NCBI GenBank assembly: GCA_023614405.1
Contig: JAJUPC010000227.1
Coordinates: 62,001 to 126,000 of the forward strand
Length of the DNA: 64,000 bases
Direction of reading: 5' to 3'
DNA from: Avena insularis
Lineage: Eukaryota > Streptophyta > Magnoliopsida > Poales > Poaceae
The notes under the pieces were generated by a model. That model had not been told where the DNA came from. It made no database searches and worked only from the letters and a program-made list of their open reading frames with translations. A program made the translations under genes and the position numbers. Shown here piece after piece: positions 28,455-39,601 of this stretch (its first letter is position 1; every line of letters begins with the position of its first letter).

Positions 28455-28459
28455 AAAAG
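28455..28459. repeat. Target-site duplication of the copia element, left
   Basis: AAAAG, normal array sequence directly left of the LTR start TGTTGGG. The right counterpart at 36815-36819 is AAAAC, so the duplication is imperfect at one base. Confidence 0.65.
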
Positions 28460-30103
28460 TGTTGGGTTCGTAGCATAGAAAACAAAAAAATCCTACGATG
28501 GGAACTATACACCAAGATCTATCTACTAGATGCAAGAAACGGGTGGATATACATCCATGGAGAACTTACCCTCAAAGACAACAAAGCTTTGTTAAGGAGT
28601 TGGAACTCGTGGATGATGTAGTCGAACGCTTGCCGATCTCAAGATCGTGTGGAAGTTCTAGCGCCACAAATCAGCAGCGCATCCGTCCTTGCACATACGT
28701 TCAGGCCACCGAACAACCTCCACCTCCTCGCTCCAGCGAATCAGCGGAAGCAACAACTCCTTCTAGACAAAAATCCAACGGGAACATGTATCTCGCTAAT
28801 CCGAGACCATGGGGAATATATCTAGAGGGGGAGAGAGATCCTGCACGAGGAGGTTTCCTTTGTGAGGAGGAGAGGGGGGCCTTTTATAGGGAGAGGGGCA
28901 GCCCCCTCCCATGGCCGGCGCCATGGGGAGGTGCCCCCACCTCTTCCCTCATTCATGTTGTGAAGCTCCACTCATATTAATCTAGCCTCCACTCAAAATT
29001 CCACTCACGTGCATTAAATTTCCACCAAATTTAAGGAAACTCTCATTTAATAAAACTCTTTTATTTTATTTATTCAGAATTTTGTTAATTACTTTAATTA
29101 ACAAACATTCACATAAAACCCCTTGCAACATTTCAATATCACCTGCAGAACCAGTTTCTGCAATTTCACCCGAAACAATTCCGGTTTCCATCGAAATGAT
29201 TCCAGCGCTATGCAATTCTTTCGTCTCAAAACATATATGCTCCAAATAGTGTTTTGCAACCCTTAAGTGTGTCACCCTACGGTTCATGAATAATGCAGAC
29301 ATGATTGAGACTCCTCTCAGATCAATAATCAGAAGCAGGACCTAGAGATCCTTTCTGACTCCTACACATTCAATGATTACTTTTGTGGTCGTGAGAACCT
29401 TTAACGCTAGTAACTTAATCCCTTTGTCTCACGATATATTACATGTCTGAGATTGGATCATTGGTATCCAAATACCTAGTTTGATCTCGTTACCGACATG
29501 CACTCTTTTCTTGTTCCCATGATATAACATTCTAATGATCACATCACTTGCTTGCAAGCTATTCTCAATGTGATATCACCGAGAGGGCCCAAAGTATATC
29601 TATCCGTCATCGGGATGGACAAATCCCACTCTTGATCCATGAGACTCTACATAATACCTTCGTAGCACTAAACCCATCTTTATAGTTACCCTTTTACTGT
29701 GTGATGTTTGATGTTATCAAGATACTCTAGTGTTAGTGATTAACATGATTTCATGGTCTAAGGACTAGGATTACTTCGTATGATGTTATAGCAATATAAA
29801 CTCAATGACTTTGATCGTAATGCTATACTTTGGATGAATGTTCATCACATCATTTCCCCAATGTTGTTATCTCGTTATTAACGACATCCAATGTCCATGA
29901 TCTGGAAACTTTGATCATCTTGTTAATCAATGATCTAGTTTAAAGAGAGGCATAATTAGGAACTTTCCATTAGTTTATTAAACACACATGTATTAATGTT
30001 TTCGTATTAATACAATTATAGCATGCAAAATAAACATCTATCATATACTTGGAATATACATAATAACAACTTTATTATTGCCTCTCAGGGCATATTCCCT
30101 TCA
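28460..30103 (-). repeat. 3' LTR of the copia element
   Basis: 1644 bp, matching 35166-36814 along its full length with scattered substitutions. In element orientation it begins TGAAGGGAATATGCCC at 30103 and ends CGAACCCAACA at 28460. The polypurine tract lies immediately before it. Confidence 0.93.
28880..28891 (-). promoter_or_regulatory. TATA box of the copia 3' LTR
   Basis: Minus-strand CCCTATAAAAGG within a GC-rich stretch. The same motif sits at the equivalent place in the 5' LTR. It is the expected U3/R promoter of a copia LTR; function is inferred. Confidence 0.6.
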
Positions 30104-30114
30104 GTCTCCCACTT
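30104..30114 (-). other. Polypurine tract of the copia element
   Basis: Minus-strand AAGTGGGAGAC ends exactly where the 3' LTR begins. This is where plus-strand DNA synthesis is primed. The sequence fits the Angela/BARE-1 group. Confidence 0.8.
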
Positions 30115-30135
30115 GCACTAGAGACAATAATCTAG

Positions 30136-31190
30136 TTACATAGTGATAAATCTAACACCCATGGAGTTCTGGTGTTGATCATGTTTTGCCCTAGGGAGAA
30201 CTTTAGTCAACAGATCAACAACATTGAGATCCATGTGTACTTTACAAATATTTATATCTCCATCCTTAACATGCTCTCGGATGGAGTGAAACTGGCGCTT
30301 AATATGCTTGGAATTCTTGTGAGACCTTGGTTCCTTGGCGTTGGCTATGGCTCCATTGTTGTCACAATAGATAACCATTGGTCCAACGCACTAGGAAGCA
30401 CACCTAGTTCGATTATGAACTCCTTCATCCAAACCACTTCCTGCGTTGCTTGTACAGCAGCAACATATTCCGCTTCCGTCGTGGATCCAGCCACCACAGG
30501 TTGTTTGGAACTCCTCCAACTAACTGCTACTCCATTCAAGAGAAATACATATCCGGATTGAGACTTAGAGTCATCCGGATCAATGTCAAAGCTAGCGTCT
30601 ACATAACACCTGGCGACCAGCTCTTCTTCACCTTTGTATACAAGAAACATATCCTCGGTTCTTCTTAAGTACTTAAGGATATTCTTGACCGCTATCCAGT
30701 GTTCCGTACATGGATCTGATTGGTACCTACTAGTTAAACTAACAACATGTGCCACATCTGGTCTTGTACATAGCATGGCGTACATTATAGAGCCTATAGC
30801 TGAAGCATAGGGGATTTTATCCATTATCTCTCTTTCTTCTGCCATAGCCGGACTTTGAGTCTTACTCAATGTCTTGCCTTGCAACATTGGTAAGAACCCC
30901 TTCTTACTTCCATCCATTTTAAACTTCTTTAAAATCTTATTAAGGTATGTATTTTGTGATAGCCCTATCAGGCGCCTTGATCTATCTCTATAGATCTTTA
31001 TGCCTAATATGTATGACGCTTCACCTAGGTCCTTCATCGAAAATCTGTTGTTTAGATAACTTTTAACACTGTTTAAAAGATCTATATCATTTCCAATCAA
31101 TAATATGTCATCCACATATAATATTAGAAATGGCACATTGCTCCCACTCACTTTCTTGTAAATACAAGCCTCTCCATAAGTTTGGATAAA
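30136..31190 (-). pseudogene. Copia RT (YVDD part) and RNase H
   Basis: C-terminal third of the copia polyprotein. The open stretch 31151-30345 contains the RT active-site block FLILYVDDILLIGND, with YVDD at residues 12-15 from its first Met. It then has the connection region and the RNase H domain (CYVDASF, SSKQPVVAGSTTEAEY). A one-base frame change near 30380 moves the reading frame. The last part (30378-30136) continues with IYCDNNGAIA and SKHIKRQFHSIREHV and ends near the natural stop. Upstream, the frame joins the preceding part across an in-frame TGA at 31191-31193. Catalytic residues look intact, but stop and frameshift prevent a full product. Confidence 0.92.
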
Positions 31191-32260
31191 TCAAAACTCT
31201 TTGATCACTTCACCAAAGTGGAGATTCCAACTCCGTGATGCTTGCTTCAGTCCATAGATGGATCGCTGAAGCTTGCACACCTTGTTAGCATCCTTAGGAT
31301 TAAAAAAACCATTTGGTTGTATCATATATAATTCTTCTTCAATGTTTCCATTGAGGAATGCAGTTTTGACATCCATCTGCCATATCTCATAATCGAAATA
31401 AGCAGCAATTGCTAACATAATCCTAACTGACTTTAGCATCACTATGGGAGAGAATGTCTCATCGTAGTCAACCCCTTGAATTTTTCAAAACCCCTTTGCG
31501 ACAAGTCGAGCTTTATAGACAGTTACATTACCATCAGCATTAGTTTTCCTTTTGAAAATCCATTTATTCTCAACGACATTTCGGTCGTGAGGTAAGTCCA
31601 GCAAGGTCCAAACCTGGTTTTCATACATGGATTCCATCTCAGATTTCATGGCTTCTAGCCATTTTTTGGAATCCGGGCTCATCATAGCTTCTTCATACGT
31701 CGTCGGGTTATCTATTTCATTGACCATGAAATTCATAACAGGATTGCCGTACATTTCATGAGTTGCACATGTCCTGCTCGACCTGGGAGGTTCGGTAGTG
31801 TCCTCTTTCGGAGTTTCATGATCATTTTCATTAGTTCCCTCTTCATTCGGTGAAGTCAACTTCGAAACAATTTCCGGCGCTGCGCTACTCGTCGTTGCAT
31901 GAAGAGAAGGTTCAATGACCTCTTCGAGTTCTACCTTCCGACTACACACGCCTTTCGCGAGAAACTCTTTCTCTAGAAAGGATCCATTCTTGGCAATGAA
32001 AACCTTGCCTTCAGATCTGTGATAGAAGGAATACCCAATAGTTTCCTTAGCGTATCCTATGAAGACGCATTTTTCTGCTTTGGGTTCGAGTTTATCCAGT
32101 TGAAGTTTCTTCACATAAACATCAAAACCCCAAACTATAAGAAATGACAGCTTAGGTTTGTTTCCAAACGATAGTTCATACGGTGTCTTTTCAACGGATT
32201 TAGATGGTGCCTGATTTAGATTGAATGCAGCAGTTTCCAGTGCATAGCCCCAAAATGCAG
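31191..32260 (-). pseudogene. Copia integrase C-terminus and RT fingers/palm
   Basis: In the frame used from 32114 down. It first shows the post-core integrase region (FIGYAKETIGYSFY) and an acidic, Pro/Ser-rich linker. The RT start follows: MKSEMESMYENQVWTL, then WIFKRKTNADG and YKARLVAKGF. An in-frame TGA at 31485-31487 (AAGGGGTTTTGA) interrupts it. It resumes with VDYDETFSP and WQMDVKTAFLNGNIEE, whose Asp is the first RT catalytic aspartate, and KQASRSW. A second TGA at 31191-31193 ends the segment. Upstream, the integrase core is in another frame, so there is an indel near 32260. The family norm is one continuous polyprotein. Confidence 0.9.
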
Positions 32261-32950
32261 TGGCAAGTCAGTTAGAGACATCATAGATCGAACCATATCT
32301 AATAAAGTATGATTACGATGTTCTGACACACCATTACATTGTGGTGTTCTAACAGGTGTGAGTTGTGAAACAATTCCACACTCTTTCATATGTATGCTAA
32401 ACTCGTAACTTAGATACTCACCTCCACAGTCAGACCATAGAAATTTGATCTTTCTATTACGATGATTTTCCACTTCATTCTGAAATTCCTTGAACTTTTC
32501 AAAGGTTTCAGATTTGTGTTTCATAAAATAGATATACCCATATCTACTCAAATCATCTGTGAAAGTAACAAAATAACGATAACCACCACACGCCGACACA
32601 CTCATTGGACCGCATACATCAGTATGTTTGATTTCCAATAAATCTGTCGCTCGTTCCATTGAACCGGAAAAAGGTGTTCTAGTCATCTTGCCCATAAGGC
32701 ATGGCTCACATGTATCAAATGATTCAAAGTCAAGTGATTCCAAAAGTGCATCAGAATGGAGTTTCTTCATGCGTTTAACACCAATATGACCTAAACGGCA
32801 GTGCCACATATATGCAGATATATCGTCATCAAGTTTAATTCTTTTAGCATCAACATTATGAATATGTGTAACACTGTTATTGAGATCTAATAGAAATAAA
32901 CCATTCATCACACGTGCATGACCATAAAAGATATCATTCATATAAATCGA
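32216..32950 (-). pseudogene. Copia GAG-pre-integrase and integrase core
   Basis: Reads from 32941 in the same frame as gag-protease, across a TGA at 32951-32953. From the first Met, residues 1-85 hold the pre-integrase zinc-binding domain (His47, His52, Cys78, Cys81). The rve core has Asp108 (KHTDVCGP), Asp171 (WSDCGGEYLS) and Glu207 (TPQCNGVSEHRN), the D-D35-E spacing of copia integrases. SDCGG and SEHRN differ from the usual SDRGG and SERRN, each an Arg lost by one transition (CGN to TGN or CAN). The frame runs into a stop at 32216 because of an indel near 32260. The enzyme would insert element cDNA into the host genome; this copy cannot make it whole. Confidence 0.92.
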
Positions 32951-34084
32951 TCAACCATTGTTTTTGGATTTAAATGAATAACCACATCGCATTAAACAAG
33001 ATCCGGATATAATGTTCATGCTCAGTGCAGGCACCAAATAACAATTATTTAAGTTTATAACTAATCCTGATGGTAGGTGGAGAGGCAGCGTTCCGACGGT
33101 GATCACATCGACTCTTGATCCATTGCCGACACGCATCTTGACCTCACCCCTTGCTAGTGGTCGCTTGGTTCGCAGCCCCTGATTCGAGTTACATATATTA
33201 GCAACCAATCCAGTATCAAATACCCAGGTGCTACTGCGAGTACTAGTCAAGTACACATCAATAACATTTATATCATATATACCTTTGTTTGCCTTGCTGG
33301 CCTTCTTGTCTGCCAAGTACTTGGGGCAGTTGCGCTTCCAATGGCTAGTCCCCTTGCAATAGTAGCACTCGGTATGAGACTTAGGGCCAGCTCGGGATTT
33401 CTTTTCAGGTGCGGCAACAGATATGCCGCCCTTCTTTCCCTTTTGCTTACCCTTCCTGTCTTTCTTGAAATAAGTGGTCTTATTGATCATCAACACTTGA
33501 TGTTCTTTCTTGATCTCCACCTCTGTAGTCTTAAGCATTGACAGAAGCTCGGGGAGAGACTTCTTCATGCCCTGCATATTGTAGTTCATCACGAAGCTCT
33601 TGTAGCTAGGTGGGAGATATTGGAGAACACGATGTATGCCTATGTCAATGGGAATCGTTATTCCCAAGGACACAAGCCTATCAACGTACCCAGACATTTT
33701 GAGTATGTCCTCGCTAATGGAGTTGTTCTCTTCCATCATGCAGCTAAAGAACTTTTTAGAAGCATTATAACTCTCTATGGCAGCATGGGTATTGAAAATC
33801 ATTTTCAATTCGCCCATGGTATCAAAGGCATTGCCGTTTTCGAAACGCTTTCAAAGTTCTACCTCTAGCCCATACAGTATGCCGCAATGAACTAATTCGT
33901 GGTCCTCCCGATGAGTCAGATAAACGTTCTTTTCCTCGTCAACGGCATCAGGAGCTGGTGGGGGGCCTAGCGGAGCTTCTAGCACATACATCTTGTGTGC
34001 AACATTGAGGAGAATCCTCAAGTTCATGGCACATTCGGTAAAGTTGCTACCATTCGTTTCAAGTTTCTCTTTCTCCATGAACAC
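32951..34084 (-). pseudogene. Copia gag and aspartic protease
   Basis: First part of the copia polyprotein. The frame opens at 34084 (GTG) with the first ATG at 34078. The N-terminal gag (LEAPLGPPPAPDA, HELVHCGILYGLE) runs to an in-frame TGA at 33851-33853. The same frame goes on with the gag_UBN2-type region. Numbered from the Met at 33817, the CCHC zinc knuckle is Cys151, Cys154, His159, Cys164. The protease begins near residue 196, with catalytic Asp201-Thr-Gly in WVFDTG. A TGA at 32951-32953 separates this from integrase. Gag forms the virus-like particle and protease cuts the polyprotein. With two stops the copy is non-functional. Confidence 0.92.
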
Positions 34085-35152
34085 ATTAAATTAAAAGTAG
34101 GTGGTGCCATCTACAACAGAATTTGTAAAGTTTAGACTAAGTTTATGATAGATCGAGTTTAACTAATCCAAATTACAAATGAACTCCCACTCAAAAACAA
34201 CATCCCTCGTGTCTTTTGGTGATTACATGAACCAAATCCACTACACCAAGTCTGGTAATCAAGTGAGTCGGTGTAGTTTCAAAGGCGAGCATCAATATGG
34301 GCATCATATCAATTATATGACTCATGCTTAACCTTTCGGTCCGTGTTCCGAGGCCATGTATGTACATGCTAGGCTCGCCAAGTAATAACCTTAGTACTCA
34401 CGTGTGTAAAACTGTCTTACACCGGAAATATGATTGTGGATTCAAGTACACCCGATCATCATGTGATGTCTTGAAGCAGCGAAACATAAACGGTGCATAC
34501 TTAAGGAAGAACACATTTTTATCTTGATATCTAAATGAGGGATCATCTTATAATGCTACTAAAAGTGCCAAACTAGCAATATAAGATGCGAACATCATAT
34601 GTGTAAAGTGGGATGATATGGTCCATACATTTGATCACCATCATATGCATCGTGGTATGATCTCTATCATTCGTTTGTGTGTAAGGCCAAGGTCTATGGG
34701 ACTTACATGTTAAGTGTGTTGTAAGGGTATCTACCATACATCAACTTACAACATTACCATATCATGACACTAGCCCAGCAACAATCTAAACTAGACGCCT
34801 CTAATTTATCCATTGCAAGTTTTACGTGGCTTAGGGCTTTCAGAGATAGAACCGGTCTTACCTACGAACATGGAACCACAACAATGATAACTAAGTTATT
34901 AGCAACTCGTTGTAAATCAAATATTGACTATAGTAGGAGAGATAGACACCCGCCAGCCACTTATGCAAAACTAGTTGCATGTCAGTCGTGGAACCGGTCT
35001 CATGTGCGATGACATGTAAAGTTGGTCTGGGCAGCTTCATCCTACTATGCCACCAATATCCAAAATACATGAAAGAATAAATAACATGATCATCATCGCC
35101 CACATATAAACATATGTGTACTACCCGTGCAAAGCACCTACGCATTGATCAG
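34085..35152 (-). other. Copia 5' leader (untranslated region)
   Basis: About 1.07 kb between the primer-binding site and gag with no coding domain in any frame. Long leaders are usual in BARE-1/Angela elements, where packaging and dimerisation signals are expected. I see no specific structure that I can support. Confidence 0.75.
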
Positions 35153-35164
35153 GCTCTGATACCA
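35153..35164 (-). other. Primer-binding site, initiator tRNA-Met
   Basis: Minus-strand TGGTATCAGAGC, exactly the complement of the 3' end of plant initiator tRNA-Met, one base inside the 5' LTR. It fixes the element's orientation and the LTR edge. Confidence 0.95.
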
Positions 35165-35165
35165 C

Positions 35166-36814
35166 TATTGGGTTCACAGAATAGAAAACAAAAAATTTCC
35201 TACGATGGGAACTATACGCCAAGATCTATCTACTAGATACAATAAATGGGTGGATATACATCCATGGAGAACTTACCCTCGAAGACAACAAAGCTTTGTT
35301 AATGGGTTGGAACTCGTGGATGATGTAGTCGAACGCTTGCCGATCTCAAGATCGTGTGGAAGTCCTAGCATCACAAATAAGCAGCACATCCGTCCTCGGA
35401 CACACGCTCAGGCCACCGAACAACCTCCACCTCCTCGCTCCAACGAATCAGCGGAAGGAGCAACTCCTTCTAGATGAAAACCCACCGGGACCATGTATCT
35501 CGCTAATCCGAGACCATGGGGAATATATATAGAGGGGGAGAGAGATCCTTCACGAGGAGGTGTCCTTTGTGAGGAGGTGAGGGGGGCCTTTTATAGGGAG
35601 AGGGGGGGCATCCCCTCCCATGGCCGGCCCCATGGGAAGGTGCCCCCACCTCTTCCCTCATTCATGTGGTGAAGCTCCACTCACATAAATCTAGCCTCCA
35701 CTCAAAATTCCACTCACATGCATTAAATTTCCACCAAATTTAATAAAACTCTCATTAAATAAAACTTGTTTATTTATTTTATTCATAATTTTGTTAATTA
35801 CTTTAATTAACAAACATTCACATATAACCCCTTGCAACATTTCAATATCACATGCAGAACCAGTTTATGCAATTTCACCTGAAACAATTCCGGTTTCCAT
35901 CAAAATGATTCCAGCAGGTTGCAATTCTTTCGTCTGAAACATATATGCTCCAAATGGTGTTTGGCCACCCTTAAGTGTGTCACCCTACGGTTCGCGAATA
36001 ATGCAAACATAATTGAGACTCCTCTCAGATCAATAATCAGAAGCGGGACCTGGAGATCCATTCTGACTCCTGCACATTCAACGATGACTTCTGTGATCGT
36101 CGGAACCTTTAACGCTAGTAACTTAATCCCTTTGTCTCACGATATATTACATGTCTGAGATTGGATCATTGGTATCCAAATACCTAGTTTGATCTCGTTA
36201 CCGACATGCACTCTTTTCTCGTTCCCATGATATAACATTCTAGTGATCACATCACTTGCTTGCAAGCTATTCTCAATGTGATATCACCGAGAGGGCCCAG
36301 AGTATATCTATCCGTCATCGGGATGGAGAAATCCCACTCTTGATCCATGAGCCTCTACATAATACTTTCGTAGCACTGAACCCATCTTTATAGTCACCTT
36401 TTTATGGTGTGACGTTTGATGTCATCAAGATACTCCTCTGGTGTTAGTGATTAACATGATCTCATGGTCTAAGGACTAGGATTACTTCGTATGATGTTAT
36501 AGAAATATAAACTTAATGAATGTAATCGTAATGCTATACTTCGTATGAATGTTCATCACATCATTTCCCCAATGTTGTGACCTCGTTATTAACGACATAC
36601 AATGTCTATGATCAGGAAACTTTGATCATCTTGTTAATCAATGAGCTAGTTTAAAGAGAGGCATAACTAGGAACTTTCCATTTGTTTATCAAACACACAT
36701 GTATTAACGTTTCCATATTAATACAATTATAGCATGCAAAATAAACATCTATCATATACTTGGAATATACATAATAACAACTTTATTATTGCCTCCCAGG
36801 GCATATTTCCTTCG
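35166..36814 (-). repeat. 5' LTR of the copia element
   Basis: 1649 bp, the partner of 28460-30103. In element orientation it starts at 36814 (CGAAGGAAATATGCCC, first base changed from T) and ends at 35166 (GAACCCAATA, changed from CCAACA). Both LTR termini therefore carry single transitions, consistent with age. Confidence 0.92.
35587..35598 (-). promoter_or_regulatory. TATA box of the copia 5' LTR
   Basis: Minus-strand CCCTATAAAAGG in a purine/GC-rich context, at the position equivalent to 28880-28891 in the other LTR. This is the likely promoter for the element's transcript; inferred from motif and position only. Confidence 0.62.
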
Positions 36815-38021
36815 AAAACACACACATGCAATGACTCTAGTGGTTGTTTAGGAAAAGAACACACATCCAATGAAACTGGTGGATCCATGTTGTTTAGGTA
36901 AACAACACACATGCAATGACTCTGGTGGTGATTTAGGAAAGGAAGACAAATGCACTTACTATGGACGTGGTTTATAAAAGGAACACACATGCAATGACTC
37001 TGGTGGATGCATGTGCTTTAGGAAAAGAACACACATGCAATGACACTGGTCGATCCATGTGGTTTAGGAAAACAACACACATGCAATGACACTGGTGGAT
37101 CAATGTTGGTTTAGGAAAGGAACACACATGCAATGACTCTGGTGGATCCATGTGGTTTAGGAAAAGAACACACATGCAATGACTCTAGTGATGGTTTCGA
37201 AAAGGAATACACATGCACTGACACTAGTGGATCCATGTGGTTTAGGAAAACAACACACATGCAATGACTCTAGTGGTGGTTCAAGAAAAGAACACACATT
37301 CAATGACACTGGTGGATCCATGTGGTTTAGGTAAGGAACACACATGCAATGACTCTGGTGGTGGTTTAGGAAAGGAAGACACATGCAATGACTCTGGATG
37401 TGGTTTGGGAAAGGAACACACATGCACTGACTTTAGTGGATCCATGTGGTATAGGAAAAGAACACACATGCAATGACACTGGTGGATCCATGTGGTTTAG
37501 GAAAGGAACACACATGCAATGACTCTAGTGGTGGTTTAGGAAAAGATTAGAGACATGCAATGACTCCAGTGATGGTTTAGGAAAAGAACACACATGAAAT
37601 GACTTTGGTGGATCCATGTGGTTTAGGAAAACAACACACATGCAATGACTCTATTGGTGGTTTAGGAAAAGAACATTCATGCAATGACACTGGTGGGTCC
37701 ATGTGATTTGTGAAAAGAACACACAGGCAATAACTCTAGTGGTGGTTTAGGAAAAGATGACACATGCAATGACTCTCGTGGATCCATGTGGTTTATCTAA
37801 AGAACACACCTGCAATGACTCCAGTGGTGGTTTATGAAAGGAACACAAATGCAATGACACTGGTGGATCCATGTGGTTTAGGAAAAGAACAACCATGCAA
37901 TGATTCTAGTGGTTGTTTAGGAAAAGAAGACACATTCAGTGACTCTGGTGGTGGTTTAGGAAAAGAACACACATGCAATGACTTTGGTGGATGCATGTGG
38001 TTTAGGTAAAGAACACACATG
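36815..38021. repeat. Satellite array, segment 2
   Basis: The 46/39-bp array resumes directly after the copia 5' LTR in the same unit phase, with the same A, B and GGATGTGG variants. Its first 5 bp (AAAAC) form the right target-site duplication. Units here are more varied than in segment 1 (for example TTGTTTAGG and GGTTTCGAAAAGG). It ends at the ACATG duplication of the next insertion. Confidence 0.95.
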
Positions 38022-39601
38022 TGGTACGTTGCAAACGTATCTATAATTTTTCATGTTCCATGCTTGTTTTTATCTACTTTCTTATGTTTTGTCCACACTT
38101 TGGAGTACTTTCTATACACTTTCTTGGACTAACCTATTAACAAGAGCCACAGTGCCAGCTGCCTGTTTTCTGCTGTTTTTGGTTCGAAAATGAATATTCT
38201 CGGAATTGGACGGGAGAAAAGCCAATTTTAGTTTTTCACCGAGGGACACACGGAGCCAGAATACAAGACGGAGAGGGGCCAGAGGGCCACCACACCACCT
38301 GGCCGCACGGCCATGCCTGGCCCACGCCAGGGGGTGGTGTGGCCGCCTCGGGCACCCCCTCGGCCTCCCCTTTCGCCTATAAGATGCCTCTGATACAGAA
38401 ACCCTAAGTACCGATAAAAATTCCACGAAAGAGTCTGTAGCCACCATCATCTCCATCCCTAGATCGGGAGAGATCTGAAGCTCTTCCGGTCACCCTGCCG
38501 GAGGGAAGAATTCACCCTGGAGGCCTGCTTCATCATGCAAGCCTCCGGTGTGATGCGTGGGTAGTTCCTCCTTGGACTACGGGTCCATGTAGTAGCTAGA
38601 TGGCTGGTTCTTCTCCTTTGTGCTATCATGTTTAGATCTTGTGAGCTCTGTTCATGATTACGATCATCTATTTGTAATCCTACATGTTGTGTTTGCGGGG
38701 ATCCGATGGATATTTAGATGCTATTTCAGATTGATTATTGATTCTATCATGTCTTTGTTATTTGTGATCTTGCATGCTTTCCGTTGTTAGTAGCTATCTT
38801 GGACAAGTAAATGTTAGCAACTCCAAGAGTTAGTATTTATGCTCGATAGTGGGTTCGTGTCTCTAGTAATCTGGGGAAGTGACAGAAATCTCTAAGGTAC
38901 TAGATGTGCTGTTGCTACTAGGGAGAAAACAACAATCCTTTGTACATAGAACAATCGTATTGTTTACTTTACACGCAATGCGTAATACAATTATTTGTTG
39001 CTTGCAACTTAATACTGGAGGGGGTTCGGATGATAACCTGAAGGTGGATTATTAGTCATAGATGCAATTGGATTACGGTCTATGTATAATGTTGTAATGC
39101 CCAATCGAATCTCAAAGGAGTCAAGATGATTAGTATAAGCATGTATTTCTTTCTCGATGTTTGTCAATTGCCCCGCTGTAATTTGTTCACCCAACATGTC
39201 ATCTATCTTAAGGAGAGCCACCACTAGTGAACTATGAACCCCGGGTCCTTTCTTTTACCAGCAATCTACAACTGTTTACTATTTTCTGTCTACTTTCTGC
39301 AAACTATTACTCTCTTCCACACAATACGTTTAATCCTTTGTTTTCAGTAAAACTGGTGAGATTGACAACCTCACTGTAAGTTGGGGGCAAAGTTCTGTGG
39401 TTGTGTTGTGCAGGTTTCCACGTTGCTGCTGGCGCCGGTAGTGCTCCCTGCCAAAGTCTAGCCAGTAACACCTTGGAGGTGTTTCCTTGCTCCTACTGGA
39501 TTGATAACCTTGGTTTCATAACTGAGGGAAAACTTACTGATGTGCTCATCATACCTTCCTCTTGGGGTTCCCCAACGAGCTCGTTAATACACGACTCAGC
39601 A
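38022..39601 (+). mobile_element. Solo LTR-like insertion, 1580 bp
   Basis: Begins TGGTACGTTGC and ends CTCAGCA (TG...CA), flanked by a perfect 5-bp duplication ACATG at 38017-38021 and 39602-39606, inside the satellite. It has no coding domain. It looks like a whole LTR in plus orientation: an AT-rich U3, a TATA-like CCTATAAG near 38376, then leader-like sequence. The sequence resembles an LTR type abundant in Triticeae, but I cannot name the family. The lack of an internal region and the intact duplication favour a solo LTR left by LTR-LTR recombination. A short non-autonomous element is possible. Confidence 0.85.
38376..38386 (+). promoter_or_regulatory. TATA-like box in the 1580-bp LTR
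   Basis: CCTATAAGATG follows a GC-rich stretch and precedes a leader-like AAACCCTAAG, as in LTR promoters. It gives the plus orientation of this LTR. Function is inferred. Confidence 0.5.

Larger units (their letters stand above)
1..28459. repeat. Dimorphic 46/39-bp satellite array, main segment
   Basis: Continuous tandem array of two related units. The 46-bp unit (A) carries GGATCC at unit positions 4-9, TTTAGG at 16-21 and ACACATGCAATGAC at 30-43. The 39-bp unit (B) is the same sequence lacking the 7 bp GATCCAT, so GGTGGATCCATGTGG becomes GGTGGTGG. A third form with GGATGTGG is a substitution variant of B. A and B alternate irregularly, often as A+B dimers of 85 bp. Dividing by the mean unit length gives very roughly 670 units. 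Sequence variants recur in long higher-order blocks. The array extends past the left edge and ends where a copia LTR begins. I cannot match it to a named cereal satellite from memory. It could also derive from tandem repeats inside a DNA transposon. Confidence 0.97.
28460..36814 (-). mobile_element. Angela/BARE-1-like Ty1-copia retrotransposon
   Basis: Complete 8355-bp element inserted in the satellite, read on the minus strand. Two LTRs of 1644 and 1649 bp flank an internal region with a tRNA-iMet primer-binding site, a 5' leader, gag, protease, integrase, RT and RNase H in copia order, and a polypurine tract. On the minus strand the LTR begins TGAAGG(G/A)AATATGCCC, typical of the Triticeae Angela/BARE-1 group by recollection, and the LTR and element lengths fit that group. 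By eye the LTRs differ at roughly 5-7% of positions, so the insertion is not recent. Four in-frame TGA stops and two frameshifts make the copy defective. Confidence 0.93.

Noticed and set aside
1..28459. CRISPR-like direct repeats of about 40 bp
   Set aside because: Units abut directly with no unique spacers, vary in sequence and sit among plant retrotransposons; there are no cas genes.
1..28459. Telomere-like sequence, because each unit contains TTTAGG
   Set aside because: The plant telomere is tandem TTTAGGG. Here TTTAGGA occurs once per 39-46 bp, so this is coincidence or at most a distant resemblance.
1..28459. Centromeric satellite
   Set aside because: The higher-order structure is suggestive, but the unit is much shorter than usual plant centromere units. 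No centromere-specific retrotransposon is recognisable, and sequence alone cannot show CENH3 binding.
28498..28980. 160-codon plus-strand ORF inside the copia LTR
   Set aside because: It is antisense to the element, and the equivalent ORF in the other LTR (35205-35477) is cut to 90 codons. No domain.
30172..30561. 129-codon plus-strand ORF
   Set aside because: Shadow of the RNase H coding region on the opposite strand.
38112..38456. 114-codon minus-strand ORF in the 1580-bp LTR
   Set aside because: Antisense to a GC-rich LTR promoter region, low complexity, no domain.
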